From: DATLWR01 sp035576205
GTDB taxonomy: Bacteria; Pseudomonadota; Zetaproteobacteria; Mariprofundales; Mariprofundaceae
Length of the DNA: 16,199 nt
NCBI GenBank assembly: GCA_035576205.1
Contig: DATLWR010000011.1
Span: 1-16,199 of the forward strand
Direction of reading: 5' to 3'
Every line of letters starts with the position of its first letter. Position 1 is the stretch's first letter. Below the pieces are notes generated by a model. That model was not told the origin of the DNA. It saw nothing but the letters and a program-made list of their open reading frames with translations, and made no database searches. Positions 1 to 6,697 of the stretch are shown here, piece by piece. The position numbers and the translations under genes are program-made.

Positions 1-1
1 C

Positions 2-274
2 ATCTCGCTCGACAAGGTGCTGCCCCCCTCGTGGCCGTTCCTGAAACCGGGCGGCTGGTGTGTGGCGCTGATCAAGCCGCAGTTCGAGGTCGGCCCCAAG
101 CTCCTTGTCAAAGGCGTGGTGAAGGACGAGGCGGCGCGGCAAATGGCCATCGACAAGGTCGTCGCCATGGCGAAAGAGCTGCCCGGCGCCGAGATCGTCG
201 GCATCACCGAATCGCCGATCCACGGCCCGAAGGGGAACGTCGAATACCTTCTGGGCATGCGCCGCCTCAGCTAA
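2..274 (+). CDS. tlyA: TlyA-family rRNA 2'-O-methyltransferase, C-terminal part (5' end outside window)
   Basis: This is the last 90 codons of a gene entering from the left edge, ending in TAA at 272-274. The visible part is the end of the FtsJ/RrmJ-like SAM methyltransferase domain of TlyA. A KPGGW turn is followed by the strand and loop LIKPQFE, then a G-V-V-K-D segment, and it closes with SPIHGPKGNVEYL, the typical TlyA ending. Family members 2'-O-methylate rRNA cytidines and carry an N-terminal S4 domain, which would lie upstream of the window. The name 'hemolysin A' often given to this family is historical. The next gene starts 9 bases after the stop, so the two are probably co-transcribed. 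Family assignment is confident; the exact methylated nucleotide is not visible here. Confidence 0.88.
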   Translation: MSLDKVLPPSWPFLKPGGWCVALIKPQFEVGPKLLVKGVVKDEAARQMAIDKVVAMAKELPGAEIVGITESPIHGPKGNVEYLLGMRRLS

Positions 275-283
275 CCCCAGCAA

Positions 284-1306
284 ATGAGCTCTCCCGATCA
301 GACACACGAATTCTATGCCTTGGGCCCGGAGCAGGTGCTGCAGGCGATCGAGAGCCTTGGCTACCACTGCAACGGCTACCAGTTGGCGCTGAACAGCTAC
401 GAGAACCGCGTCTACCAGGTGGGGCTGGAGGAGCATGTGGATGGCGAGACGTCGCTGGTCACCAAGTTCTACCGGCCGAACCGCTGGGATGATGCGGCGA
501 TTCTCGAGGAACACATCTTCACCCAGGAGCTGGCCTCGATCGACGTGCCGGCCGTACCGCCGCTGTCGATCCGCGGCGAAACGCTTCACTGCTTCGAAAG
601 TTTCCGCTTCGCGCTCTACCCCTTGCGGGCGGGACGGGCGCCGGATCTGGAGAACCCGCTGCATCTCGAGCAGCTCGGCCGCTTCGTCGGCCGCATCCAT
701 GCGCTGGGTGCGGCGCAGCCGTTCAGGCACCGCCCCACCCTCTCCGTGCAGCACTTCGGTGACGATTCCTACGAATACCTGCTCGACCACGGATTCCTGC
801 CGCCCGAACTGGAACTAGCTTACGAGGCGCTGGCCGAGGAACTTCTCGATCGCGTCGAGGATGCCTTCGAAACCGTCAAGCCGCAGCGCATCCGGCTGCA
901 GGGCGACGCGCATCCGGGCAACATCCTCTGGAAGGCGGGTCTGCAGGGTGACGTCGGCGGCCCCTATATCCTCGATTTCGACGACGCCCGCATGGGCCCG
1001 GCGGTACAGGACCTGTGGATGTTCCTGTCGGGAGACCCGGGCCAGATGGAGACGAGCCTCGACATCCTGCTCTCCGCCTACACCCGCTTTCACGATTTCG
1101 ACACGCGCGAGCTCGCGCTGATCGAGCCGCTGCGCACCCTGCGCATGATGCACTACGCCGCCTGGCTGGCCCGCCGGCACGACGACCCGGCCTTCCAGCG
1201 CGCCTTTCCGTGGTTCAACACCGAGCACTACTGGCAGGAGCACATCCTGTCGCTGAAGGAACAGCTGTCGGCGCTGCAGGAGCCGCCGATCAGCTGGGTG
1301 GTCTGA
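284..1306 (+). CDS. srkA: SrkA/YihE-type stress-response protein kinase
   Basis: A 340-residue protein, close to the usual ~330 of E. coli SrkA (YihE/RdoA), a cytoplasmic Ser/Thr kinase of the aminoglycoside-phosphotransferase fold linked to envelope and oxidative stress survival. The likely ATP-binding lysine is K61 in the segment VTKFYRPNRW. The catalytic loop is LQGDAHPGNILW (about 205-216, D208 and N213). The metal-binding DFDD (231-234) is followed by ARMGPAVQDLWM, a block very characteristic of this family. The ATG start 9 bases after the tlyA stop gives the family-length N-terminus. In E. coli the gene sits upstream of dsbA. Here it is followed by a remnant of another thiol-redox gene, trxC, and then sthA, so a stress/redox setting is kept. 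Confidence 0.92.
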   Translation: MSSPDQTHEFYALGPEQVLQAIESLGYHCNGYQLALNSYENRVYQVGLEEHVDGETSLVTKFYRPNRWDDAAILEEHIFTQELASIDVPAVPPLSIRGETLHCFESFRFALYPLRAGRAPDLENPLHLEQLGRFVGRIHALGAAQPFRHRPTLSVQHFGDDSYEYLLDHGFLPPELELAYEALAEELLDRVEDAFETVKPQRIRLQGDAHPGNILWKAGLQGDVGGPYILDFDDARMGPAVQDLWMFLSGDPGQMETSLDILLSAYTRFHDFDTRELALIEPLRTLRMMHYAAWLARRHDDPAFQRAFPWFNTEHYWQEHILSLKEQLSALQEPPISWVV

Positions 1307-1326
1307 TTCCCGCTGCGCCGCTACGG

Positions 1327-1355
1327 TTGCAGCACCCGAAACCCGCTACTACATT
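1327..1355 (+). promoter_or_regulatory. Possible sigma70 promoter for trxC remnant-sthA
   Basis: TTGCAG at 1327-1332 and TACATT at 1350-1355 are separated by 17 bases. The match to consensus is modest (3/6 and 4/6). It lies in the 70-base gap between srkA and the trxC-like ORF, and the predicted start point (about 1362) would fall inside the hairpin at 1360-1375. Read-through from srkA is the alternative. Confidence 0.3.
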
Positions 1356-1359
1356 CGAT

Positions 1360-1375
1360 TCGGGAGGTCTCCCGA
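1360..1375 (+). promoter_or_regulatory. Inverted repeat covering the Shine-Dalgarno of the trxC-like ORF
   Basis: TCGGGAG (1360-1366) and CTCCCGA (1369-1375) are perfect reverse complements with GT between them. As RNA this folds as a 6-bp stem with a GGTC loop. The only good ribosome-binding site for the ATG at 1377, GGGAGG (1362-1367), lies within it. It could lower translation of the short ORF and, by coupling, of sthA, or it could be a DNA operator. The base pairing is visible; the function is inferred. Confidence 0.5.
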
Positions 1376-1376
1376 C

Positions 1377-1478
1377 ATGAGTGACTCGCTACACGTCTGC
1401 CCGCACTGCAACTCCATCCATCGCGTCCGAACCGCATTCCTGAATGCGGCGCCCAACTGCGGCAAAGGCCGGCTGTGA
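1377..1478 (+). pseudogene. trxC: Truncated thioredoxin-2 (trxC) N-terminus, 33-codon ORF
   Basis: The ATG at 1377 follows GGGAGG by nine bases and opens a 33-residue frame ending in TGA at 1476-1478. It reads MSDSLHVCPHCNSIHRV, then an AAPNCGKG stretch and RL. Thioredoxin 2 proteins start with a zinc ribbon of two CxxC knuckles: CPHC, then about 15 residues, then CG-K/R-C. The first knuckle (C8, C11) is intact. The second is CGKG (C28), with the last Cys replaced by Gly. The thioredoxin domain with its WCGPC site is missing, and the next bases are already sthA. The stop overlaps the sthA ATG by one base (TGATG). The resemblance is from memory of the family, not a search. It could be a decaying gene fused by deletion to sthA, or a short leader peptide kept for translational coupling. 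Too short for most gene callers. Confidence 0.6.
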
Positions 1479-2863
1479 TGGACTACGACATCCTGATCGT
1501 CGGCTCCGGCCCGGCCGGCCAGCATGCCGCCTGGCAGGCGGCGCACATGGGGAAAAAGGCTGCCATCATCGAACGTAAACCGAACATCGGCGGTGCCGGC
1601 CTGCAGACCGGCACCATCCCCAGCAAGGCATTGCGGGAAGCGGCCTATCTGCTGTCGCGATCCGGTGCCCGCGGCATGCGCAGTGCCTTCGAGCCGGGCA
1701 GCGCCTCCCGCCACGGCCTGCTGGCCGATGCGGTGCGACGCAAGGATGCGGTGATCGCCATGCAGGAGTCGGTGATCCTCAAGCAACTGCTCAGCTCCGG
1801 CGTGACACTGATCCCTGGCGAGGCGTCGTTCGTCGATGCCCATACGCTGCAGGTGAAGGGTGCCAACGGCCGTGTGAAACGGCTGACCGCCGACATCATC
1901 GTGCTGGCCACCGGCTCCCGGCCGCGCCGGCCCGCCGAGGTGCCGTTCGACAAGAAGACGGTGCTCGATTCCACCTCGATCCTTAAGCTCAAACGGCTGC
2001 CGAAGAGCCTGTTGGTGGTTGGCGGCGGCGTCATCGCCTGCGAATTCGTCTCCATCTTCGCTTCGCTCGGTGTGGAGGTTGCCGTCGTCGACTCGCATGC
2101 GCAGCTGCTCGCCTACCTCAGCGAGGATGTGGTCGGCGTGCTCGCCGATGCCTTCGCTGGCATGGGGGTGAACCTCCACATGCAGGAGCGGGTGGCGACC
2201 ATCCGCAAGACCACGGAGGGCACGCTGACACTACTGGAAAGCGGCAAACAGCTTCAGACCGAGGCAGTGCTCTATGCGCTGGGCCGCGAACCGAATTCCG
2301 ACAGTCTCCATCTTGATCAGGTCGGACTTGATCTCGACCAGGGCTGGATCCGGGTCGATGCCTGTTTCCGGAGCAGTGTGCCGAACATCTATGCCGTCGG
2401 CGACCTGATCGGCCGCCCGGCGCTCGCCTCCACCGGCATGGCGCAGGGACGCGCCGCCGTACTGCATGCGTTTTCCGGCGAAACCGAGGCACTGCCGAAA
2501 AACCTGCCGATGGCGATCTACACCATCCCGGAACTCTCGTGGGTCGGCAGGACCGAGAAGGAAGTCAAGGCGGCCGGGCTCAACTACGTGGTGGGCCGCG
2601 GCCATTTCGGCGACAGCGCCCGCGGTCAGATCATCGGTGAAGCCAACGGCCTGCTGAAACTGCTCGTCGATCGCGATACGGAGCAACTGCTCGGCGTACA
2701 CATTGTCGGCGAACAGGCCAGCGAACTGGTCCATATCGGACAGCTGTTGATGAACCACGGCGGCACGGTGCGCGATCTCGTGGCCAATGTTTTTAACTAC
2801 CCGACGCTGGCCGAGTGCTACAAGCTGGCGGCACTGGACTGCCTGCGGCAGCTGGGCAAATAG
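1478..2863 (+). CDS. sthA: Soluble pyridine nucleotide transhydrogenase (SthA/UdhA-like flavoprotein)
   Basis: A 461-residue FAD-dependent pyridine nucleotide-disulfide oxidoreductase fold. The first Rossmann motif is GSGPAG (10-14 region), the second GGGVIA (182-187) for NAD(P), and the FAD-binding YAVGDLIG spans 305-312. The dimerisation domain contains FNYPTLAE (about 439-446). Lipoamide dehydrogenase and mercuric reductase have two redox cysteines before IPSK; here the segment is GGAGLQTGTIPSKALR (38-53) with none, and the C-terminal His-Glu pair of lipoamide dehydrogenase is also absent. Both point to the SthA family, which moves reducing equivalents between NADPH and NADH in the cytosol. 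The ATG at 1478, overlapping the preceding stop, gives the family N-terminus; a GTG at 1475 would add one residue. Substrate is inferred from family. Confidence 0.85.
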   Translation: MDYDILIVGSGPAGQHAAWQAAHMGKKAAIIERKPNIGGAGLQTGTIPSKALREAAYLLSRSGARGMRSAFEPGSASRHGLLADAVRRKDAVIAMQESVILKQLLSSGVTLIPGEASFVDAHTLQVKGANGRVKRLTADIIVLATGSRPRRPAEVPFDKKTVLDSTSILKLKRLPKSLLVVGGGVIACEFVSIFASLGVEVAVVDSHAQLLAYLSEDVVGVLADAFAGMGVNLHMQERVATIRKTTEGTLTLLESGKQLQTEAVLYALGREPNSDSLHLDQVGLDLDQGWIRVDACFRSSVPNIYAVGDLIGRPALASTGMAQGRAAVLHAFSGETEALPKNLPMAIYTIPELSWVGRTEKEVKAAGLNYVVGRGHFGDSARGQIIGEANGLLKLLVDRDTEQLLGVHIVGEQASELVHIGQLLMNHGGTVRDLVANVFNYPTLAECYKLAALDCLRQLGK

Positions 2864-2882
2864 ACCGGCGCAGATAGAGACA

Positions 2883-2910
2883 AAAAAGGCCGCAAGCATG
2901 CGGCCTTTTT
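2883..2910. terminator. Bidirectional Rho-independent terminator between sthA and tRNA-Arg
   Basis: AAAAAGGCCGCA (2883-2894) pairs perfectly with TGCGGCCTTTTT (2899-2910) around an AGCA loop. The stem is GC-rich with an A-run on one side and a T-run on the other, so it can end transcripts from both directions: sthA from the left (20 bases after its stop) and tRNA-Arg from the right (21 bases after its CCA end). Confidence 0.92.
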
Positions 2911-2931
2911 ATTTATTCGACATATTAAAAG

Positions 2932-3008
2932 TGGCGCACCCTAGTGGATTCGAACCACTGGCCTTTGCCTTCGGAGGGCAACGCTCTATCCAGCTGAGCT
3001 AAGGGTGC
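2932..3008 (-). tRNA. tRNA-Arg (anticodon CCG)
   Basis: On the minus strand a full 77-base cloverleaf can be drawn. Acceptor GCACCCT pairs with AGGGTGC; the D-stem is GCTC/GAGC. The anticodon stem TTGCC/GGCAA holds loop CTCCGAA, giving anticodon CCG, which reads CGG arginine codons. The T-arm AGTGG-TTCGAAT-CCACT is standard, and the 3' GCCA is encoded. A promoter lies just upstream at 3022-3049 and a terminator just downstream at 2883-2910, so it can be an independent single-tRNA unit even though it also follows smc on the same strand. Confidence 0.97.
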
Positions 3009-3021
3009 ATTGGGACCGCGC

Positions 3022-3049
3022 ATCATAGGAGGCATGCCCGCCCCGTCAA
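3022..3049 (-). promoter_or_regulatory. Sigma70-type promoter of tRNA-Arg with GC-rich discriminator
   Basis: On the minus strand, TTGACG (3049-3044) and TATGAT (3027-3022) are separated by 16 bases; each hexamer matches consensus at 5 of 6. The bases after the -10 are GCGCGG, a GC-rich discriminator of the kind linked to stringent control of stable RNA genes. The start point would be near 3015, a few bases before the mature tRNA end at 3008. The promoter fits wholly in the 57-base gap after the smc stop. Confidence 0.8.
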
Positions 3050-3065
3050 GCCAACGGCCAGCCCC

Positions 3066-6000
3066 CTAGCCCGGCAGCGCCTCCAGATCGACCGCCACGA
3101 TGCGCGACACGCCCGGCTCGGGCATCGACACGCCGACCAGCCGGTCGGCCTTCTGCATGGTGATCTTGTTGTGGCTGATGGCGAGGAACTGCACGCGGTC
3201 AGCCAGCGTACGCACCATATCGCCGAAACGGCCGACGTTGGCATCGTCGAGCGGCGCATCGACCTCGTCGAGAATGCAGAAGGGGGCGGGCTTGATCTGG
3301 AAGATCGAGAATACCAGCGCCACGGCGGTGAGCGCCTTCTCGCCGCCCGACAGCAGCGTGACATCCTGAAGCCGCTTGCCCGGCGGCTGCGCGATCACCT
3401 CGACACCGGCAGTCAGGATATCGTCGGAATCGAGCTTCAGCTCGGCACGGCCGCCGCCGAAGAGCTGTGGAAAAGTCTTCATGAAGTTGGCGTTGGTCTG
3501 CTCGAATACCTCCTGGAAGCGCTGCCGCATGGTGCGGTCGATACGGCCGATGGTATCGGTCAGCGTATCGAGGCTCTTCTGCAGATCATCCGCCTGGCCA
3601 GCCAGGAAAACCTCTCGTTCCGCCGCCTGCTGGTACTCCTCGATGGCGAGCAGGTTTACCGGCCCGAAGCGGGTCAGCCGGTCCTCGAGGTCGCGGGCGC
3701 GTTGCAGCACAGTGTCAGCATCCTCGGGATTCTCCATCGCCGCGATCCGCTGCAAGAGCTTCTCCACCGGCACGTCGCAGCGCTGGTCGATCTCACCGGC
3801 CAGATCCTGCAGGCGGGTACGCTCCTGCGCCTGCTCGAGCTCGATGGTCTGCCGCTGGGTGGATACGTGCTGCAGCTCCTGCCGGCAGGTACGTTCGCGC
3901 TTCTCGGCCTCGTGCACGGCCTGTTGCAGGGCATGTCCCTCCTGCCGCACGGCATTGAGCTGCCGGTGCATCGCCTCGACCGCCGCGGCCGCCGTCGCCA
4001 GATCGGCATCCAGCGTCGTGTGCGATGCGGCGCGGGCGAGATCGGCCTCGGCCTGTTTCAGTCGCCCGCCATCCTCGGCCTGCTGTTTGCCCAAACGCTC
4101 ACGCTCGCCGGCCAGTCGCTGCGCCTCGCGCGCCAGGTTCTGGGCCTGCTGGGCGAACAGCGCCAGCGCCTGCTCGGCCTGCGCACGGCCGTTGCGGGCC
4201 TGATTGAGCGCCGTCTCGGCAAGCTTCAGAGACTCCTTGCGCCCTTCCAGCGCCAGGCGTGCCTTCTCGATCAGCTCCTGATCGACGCCTTCAGCCTGCG
4301 CGGCCTGCTCCTGCCAGTGGCTCTTTTCCCTGGCCAGCTCCTCGCGATCGGCTTGCAGGCGCTGCTCGCGCTCGCCGAGCACCTCGGCTTCCGCCTGCAA
4401 CCGCTCGCGGTGTGCCTGCGTGGAGCGGAAGCGGCTCTCGGCTTCCGTGGCATCGAGATGCGCCTGCTGCCACCCCTTCTGGCCGTTCTCCAGTGCCGCT
4501 TCCGCCTCGGCCAGCCGTGCCTGCGCCGCGGTGAGGCCCTTGTCGGCCTTGGCAAACGCCGCTTCCTGCTGCCGAAGACGCCGCTGCACGGCAAGTTTGC
4601 TCGCGGTACGGCTCTGGGCCGGCGGCACCAGCCAGCCGTCCGCCTCGCGCCGCCAGCCGTCGCGGCTGACACAGGTGCCGTCATTGGCATGACCGAAGAT
4701 GTCGTCGACCAGCCGTACGCCGGCGAAAACCTCGAACAGCGGATGCCCGTGTTTCAGCGCCATCGCCTCGGCAAGACTCTCGCCACCCGCCTCGGATACC
4801 GACTTCGCCGTAAACAGCGCCACCGGCGCCTGTGCCATATCGGCCAGAGTATCGCGCCAGCCGGAGAGATCGGGATTGGCCGGGATGCGTACGTCGGCCG
4901 AGCGGCCGCGCAGTGCGGCGGCCACCGCCAGATCGAGCCCTTCCGGCACATCCAGCGACTCGTCCATCCAGATCGCACCGCGGGCACGCAACTGGTCGCG
5001 CAGTGCGGCCGGCACATCCTGATCCTGACTACGGCCGCGCAGCTCCTCGACGCCGCCCTTGAGATTGCGCGTCTCCGCTTCCGCCTCGGCACGAGCCTTC
5101 GCTGCCGCTTCACGCTCACTTCTAGCCGCATCGAGGCCTGCCTGCAGTTTTTCCAGCCGCGCTTCGGCCTCGGCGACCGCCTTTTCCGCCGCCGTGAATG
5201 CGGCCCCGGCCTGCTTCAGCGCTGCCTCGTTGTCGCGCCGCTGGTTGCCGATCGCTGACACCTGCTCGGAGAGTCTCAGCTCGCGCTGGGCGATCCGCTC
5301 GAAGGCCGCCTTCGCCTGCTCACGCCGCTTTGCAGCATGTTCGCCGGCGTGACGCAACCGCTCGTATTCGGAGAAAGCGGCATCGCGTTCGCCGCCGGCC
5401 TTGCGATAGGCTGCTTCGGCCGATTCCACCCCGAGCTTCGCCTCGCGCAAGACCGCCTGCAGTTCGCTGTCGTCCTGCCTGGCGATTTCGGCCGCATTGG
5501 CCGACGTCTCGGACTCCACACGCTTCAGATGGGTAGCCGCCTCGTCGATTCGCTTCTTCAGCGTCTCGCAGCGCTCGGAGAGCAGGCGCCGTTCGCCGGA
5601 TAGCCGCTCGGCCTGCTGCTGCAGGTTGGCTCGCTTCTGCTCGGCAGCACGCAGCTCGTCCTGCTGCCCCTGCGCCTGCTCCTCGTGCACCTGCATGCGT
5701 CCGCGCACCTCGGCGACCTCCTTCTCGGCCGCCGCAAGTTTCGCGGCCGCTTCGGCCTCCGCCGACTGCGCTTCGGCCAGCCGCTTCGAGATGCCGGCCA
5801 GCCGTTCCTGCAGCGCCTGGTAGCGCAGGCCCAGACTCACCGACTGCAATTCGCTGTATTCGTCCTGCAAGGCCTTGAAGCGCTCGGCCCGGGCAGCCTG
5901 CTGCTTGAGGCTGCGGCACTGGCTGCGCACCTCCTCCAGCAGATCGACGGCGCGCTCCAGGTTCTGCCGCGTGCTGTTCATCTTCAGCTCGGCCTCGCGG

Positions 6001-6530
6001 CGACGGGAGCGGTATTTCATGACACCGGCCGCCTCCTCGAAGATCGCGCGCCGCTCCTCGGGTTTGGCAGTCACCATGCGGGCGATCGAGCCCTGCTCGA
6101 CGATAGCGTAAGCGCGGGTGGAGACGCCGGTATCGAGGAAGATGTCGACGATATCCTTGATGCGCACCATTTTGCCGTTGATGAATGCATCCGAGCCGCC
6201 GTCGCGGGTCAGCCGCCGGCGGATGCGAATCTCCTCCATCTCGTGGTAAGGGCTCGGCAACTGGCCGCGATTGACGGCGAAGGAGAGCTCGACGTCGCAG
6301 ACCGCCACCGGCGGGCGCGTGTCGGAACCCTGGAAGATCAGGTCGTCCATGACGCCGCCGCGCAGATGCTTGGCGGAATGCTCGCCGAGCACCCAGCGGA
6401 TTGCATCGACGATGTTCGACTTGCCGCAGCCGTTCGGCCCGACGATCGAGGTGATGCCTTCACCCAATTCGATCTTGGTCGGGTCGACGAACGACTTGAA
6501 TCCGGACAGCTCGATCCGCTTCAGTCTCAT
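3066..6530 (-). CDS. smc: Chromosome partition/condensation protein Smc
   Basis: A 1154-residue SMC ATPase, the normal length for bacterial Smc. The N-terminal head has Walker A GPNGCGKSN (31-39). Two long Ala/Glu/Gln/Arg-rich coiled-coil arms run from roughly 175 to 500 and 640 to 1000. They flank a hinge at about 505-640, which is divergent but keeps GLDLAVAAALRGRSADV and a SRDGW...DGW block. The C-terminal head has the ABC signature LSGGEKA (1060-1066) and Walker B with D-loop, CILDEVDAPLDDAN (about 1085-1097). Smc dimers organise and help segregate the chromosome with ScpA and ScpB. The start chosen is the ATG reading MRLKRIELSGFKSF, the conserved family N-terminus; an upstream in-frame ATG would add 37 residues without family support. 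The Shine-Dalgarno is weak, and the ATG overlaps a possible upstream 52-codon ORF by ATGA. zipA and ligA, which often follow smc in related bacteria, are not present. Confidence 0.96.
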   Translation of the reverse strand: MRLKRIELSGFKSFVDPTKIELGEGITSIVGPNGCGKSNIVDAIRWVLGEHSAKHLRGGVMDDLIFQGSDTRPPVAVCDVELSFAVNRGQLPSPYHEMEEIRIRRRLTRDGGSDAFINGKMVRIKDIVDIFLDTGVSTRAYAIVEQGSIARMVTAKPEERRAIFEEAAGVMKYRSRRREAELKMNSTRQNLERAVDLLEEVRSQCRSLKQQAARAERFKALQDEYSELQSVSLGLRYQALQERLAGISKRLAEAQSAEAEAAAKLAAAEKEVAEVRGRMQVHEEQAQGQQDELRAAEQKRANLQQQAERLSGERRLLSERCETLKKRIDEAATHLKRVESETSANAAEIARQDDSELQAVLREAKLGVESAEAAYRKAGGERDAAFSEYERLRHAGEHAAKRREQAKAAFERIAQRELRLSEQVSAIGNQRRDNEAALKQAGAAFTAAEKAVAEAEARLEKLQAGLDAARSEREAAAKARAEAEAETRNLKGGVEELRGRSQDQDVPAALRDQLRARGAIWMDESLDVPEGLDLAVAAALRGRSADVRIPANPDLSGWRDTLADMAQAPVALFTAKSVSEAGGESLAEAMALKHGHPLFEVFAGVRLVDDIFGHANDGTCVSRDGWRREADGWLVPPAQSRTASKLAVQRRLRQQEAAFAKADKGLTAAQARLAEAEAALENGQKGWQQAHLDATEAESRFRSTQAHRERLQAEAEVLGEREQRLQADREELAREKSHWQEQAAQAEGVDQELIEKARLALEGRKESLKLAETALNQARNGRAQAEQALALFAQQAQNLAREAQRLAGERERLGKQQAEDGGRLKQAEADLARAASHTTLDADLATAAAAVEAMHRQLNAVRQEGHALQQAVHEAEKRERTCRQELQHVSTQRQTIELEQAQERTRLQDLAGEIDQRCDVPVEKLLQRIAAMENPEDADTVLQRARDLEDRLTRFGPVNLLAIEEYQQAAEREVFLAGQADDLQKSLDTLTDTIGRIDRTMRQRFQEVFEQTNANFMKTFPQLFGGGRAELKLDSDDILTAGVEVIAQPPGKRLQDVTLLSGGEKALTAVALVFSIFQIKPAPFCILDEVDAPLDDANVGRFGDMVRTLADRVQFLAISHNKITMQKADRLVGVSMPEPGVSRIVAVDLEALPG

Positions 6531-6685
6531 GCGTTTCTGGCCTGCAAATATCTGAGCATCGAACTGCTTACGATACACGCCGTGAAGCCCGATGCCACAA
6601 TCGCCGTGGACCCCAGAGAACCGGATACCGGCTGCAGCCATGCTTCCAGTGGGCAGCCCAGAACGTCGCCGCTCGACAGTGTCAT
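6527..6685 (-). CDS. Possible small ORF (52 aa) between glyS and smc, overlapping smc by ATGA
   Basis: On the minus strand an ATG 12 bases after the glyS stop opens 52 codons ending in a TGA that overlaps the smc start codon (ATGA). I do not recognise the product. It starts MTLSSGDVLGCPLEAW and has a moderately hydrophobic stretch at about 25-44 (Ala/Val/Ser/Ile/Cys rich), followed by R-Y-L-Q-A-R. That could be one membrane segment with a positive C-terminal tail. There is no clear Shine-Dalgarno, and third-position GC is about two thirds (35 of 52), lower than it looks in the neighbours, so it may be chance. For it: it fills almost the whole glyS-smc gap and makes the overlap junction also seen at glyQ/glyS, while smc has a poor ribosome-binding site of its own. 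Against it: an ORF this long is common by chance in GC-rich DNA. Confidence 0.33.
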   Translation of the reverse strand: MTLSSGDVLGCPLEAWLQPVSGSLGSTAIVASGFTACIVSSSMLRYLQARNA

Positions 6686-6697
6686 GGGACCGTGGCG

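Noticed and set aside
2..274. Hemolysin as the function of the first gene
   Set aside because: TlyA proteins are often labelled hemolysin, but the visible domain is an RNA methyltransferase; the toxin label is not supported by the sequence.
1475..1477. GTG start for sthA
   Set aside because: It adds a single Met before the ATG at 1478; the ATG overlapping the preceding stop is the simpler start.
3171..5258. Long plus-strand open frame opposite smc (695 codons)
   Set aside because: It lies fully antisense to a clear Smc with both ATPase heads; its Leu/Arg/Gly-rich product is the usual mirror of Glu/Ala/Gln-rich coiled coil in GC-rich DNA and shows no domain.
6531..6641. 37-residue N-terminal extension of Smc
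   Set aside because: Smc proteins begin at the conserved M-RLKRIELSGFKSF; the extension does not look like any Smc N-terminus.
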